Shown: piece by piece, positions 5,212 to 6,269 of the stretch
Layout of the letters: each line of letters starts with the position of its first letter
How positions within the stretch are numbered: position 1 is the stretch's first letter
Origin: an uncultured Selenomonadales bacterium
GTDB taxonomy: Bacteria > Bacillota_C > Negativicutes > Selenomonadales > Selenomonadaceae
Direction of reading: 5' to 3'
DNA: 6,269 nt
Assembly (NCBI GenBank): GCA_947302675.1
Contig: CAMYWI010000092.1
Location: 1-6,269 of the forward strand
Made by a program: the position numbers and the translations under genes
The notes under the pieces: model-generated
Seen by the model: only the letters and a program-made list of their open reading frames with translations
What the model was told of the DNA's origin: nothing
The model's database searches: none

Positions 5212-6269
5212 TTGATTGAACTTTTGGCACCCGCAGGAAGTTTTGAGGCGTTAAGGGCGGCAGTCGAGGCGGGCGCGGACGCCGTTTATTTAGCGGGAGA
5301 AAAATTCGGGGCGCGAGCCTACGCAGAAAATTTTGCGGGTGAGCAGTTGATTAAGGCGGTCGAGTTTGCTCATCTGCGCGGCGTGGCAGTTCATATTACG
5401 GTGAACACGCTGATTGCCGACGAGGAGCTTGACGAGTTCGCCGAGTACTTGAAATTTTTGCGGCGAGCGAACGTCGACGCACTGTTGGTTCAAGACTTGG
5501 GCGCGGCGGCTTTGGCAAAAAGATTCGCGCCGGAAATTCCGTTGCACGCCTCAACGCAGATGACGATTCACAACGCGGAAGGCGTCAAAGCTTTAGCTGA
5601 ACTCGGATTTACTCGCGCAGTCCTCAGCCGCGAGCTGACTTTGGAAGAGATAAAAAAAATCTGCCGCGAGTCGTCGATTGAGACCGAAATTTTTATACAC
5701 GGCGCGTTGTGCGTGTGTTGGTCGGGGCAATGCCTCATGAGTTCGTTAATCGGCGGGCGCAGTGGAAATCGCGGGCGTTGCGCTCAACCTTGCCGCCTGC
5801 CCTATGAACTCGTCGACGAGCACGGCAAAAATCTTTTGAACGCAGGGAAATATTTGCTCAGCCCAAAGGATTTAAACACGCTTGAACTTTTGCCAAAGCT
5901 GATTGAAACGGGCGTGACCAGTTTGAAGATTGAAGGGCGCATGAAACGCCCAGAATATGTCGCGACGGTCGTCAAGGTTTATCGCGACGCGCTGGATAAA
6001 AATTTCTCGACGCCCGAAGACAAACGCAAGCTCGCGCAGATTTTTAACCGCGACTTCACGACGGCTTATCTTGAAAAAAATCCCGGCAAAAATTTAATCA
6101 GCGACATGAAGCCGAATAATCGCGGCGTATTGGTCGGGCGTGTCGTCGAAGTCGGGCGCGATAAAATTACCTTGAAGCTTGCCGAAAAAATTTCTGCGGG
6201 CGACCAGGTCGAAATTTGGGTAAAAGTCGGCGGGCGCGTGACGTTCACGGTTGAGGATTTTGAACTGCG
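5212..6269 (+). CDS. Peptidase U32 family protein (RlhA/TrhP-like), N-terminal 352 residues (runs off right edge)
   Basis: The protein begins (L as M)IELLAPAGSFEALRAAVEAG, the typical start of U32 proteins, followed by GADAVYLAGEKFGARAYAENF (21-41) and HASTQMTIHN (112-121). The family signature is at about 159-178: EIFIHGALCVCWSGQCLMSS, with Cys167 and Cys174; further cysteines, Cys190 and Cys194, lie in RGRCAQPCRLPYE. SLKIEGRMKRPEYVATVVKVYR (about 238-259) is also typical. The family was named for a collagenase-like protease, but members such as RlhA and TrhP are iron-sulfur proteins acting in prephenate-dependent hydroxylation of rRNA or tRNA, with cysteines in this region binding the cluster. 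Which substrate applies here cannot be read. The last part (about 300 onward) starts a beta-rich domain, VLVGRVVEVGRDKITLKL. The start is TTG, with AGGGGA 8 nt upstream. Transcribed away from all other genes. Confidence 0.93.
   Translation, partial: MIELLAPAGSFEALRAAVEAGADAVYLAGEKFGARAYAENFAGEQLIKAVEFAHLRGVAVHITVNTLIADEELDEFAEYLKFLRRANVDALLVQDLGAAALAKRFAPEIPLHASTQMTIHNAEGVKALAELGFTRAVLSRELTLEEIKKICRESSIETEIFIHGALCVCWSGQCLMSSLIGGRSGNRGRCAQPCRLPYELVDEHGKNLLNAGKYLLSPKDLNTLELLPKLIETGVTSLKIEGRMKRPEYVATVVKVYRDALDKNFSTPEDKRKLAQIFNRDFTTAYLEKNPGKNLISDMKPNNRGVLVGRVVEVGRDKITLKLAEKISAGDQVEIWVKVGGRVTFTVEDFEL

Noticed and set aside
5290..5547. Minus-strand open frame of 85 codons
   Set aside because: Antisense to the conserved N-terminus of the U32 protein; no ribosome binding site recognised.

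Overview
The window (6269 bp, no tRNA or rRNA) is a compact bacterial segment. Eight genes on the minus strand run from about 5097 down to the left edge, and one plus-strand gene diverges from them at 5212 and leaves the right edge. Strong GGAGG-type ribosome binding sites, frequent TTG starts, short overlaps between genes and the protein flavour (HisA, HypB, a sedoheptulose-phosphate isomerase of the RYPAL/ELMKGF type, a U32 peptidase) suggest a Firmicute, perhaps a Negativicute such as a selenomonad. That assignment is a guess from sequence style, not a search result.

Right to left on the minus strand: a sorbitol/glucitol-type PTS IIA protein with an unusual C-terminal tail (5097-4579); a sedoheptulose 7-phosphate isomerase, GmhA-like, whose start codon is problematic (4434-3832); hypA (3829-3491); a 170-bp gap with four tandem hairpins; hypB (3320-2673); a [NiFe]-hydrogenase maturation endopeptidase (2673-2182); hisA (2185-1469); and a two-gene restriction-modification system made of a probable N4-cytosine methyltransferase (1466-336) and the N-terminal part of its presumed restriction enzyme (349 to the edge). 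On the plus strand from 5212 is a U32-family peptidase/hydroxylase-like protein with its cysteine motif.

The hypA-hypB-protease cluster loads nickel into, and then processes, the large subunit of a [NiFe] hydrogenase. The hydrogenase itself and hypCDEF are not in the window. hisA is joined to the protease by an ATGA overlap although it belongs to histidine synthesis, and the restriction-modification genes follow hisA with almost no gap. Hand counts of sample lines give about 40% GC in the restriction-modification part against about 55-58% in hisA, so that part looks acquired.

The points most worth checking are the hairpin cluster between hypA and hypB, the missing canonical start of the gmhA-like gene, the Rossmann-like tail on the PTS IIA protein, and the restriction-modification system. 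I did not find a clearly new multi-gene system.
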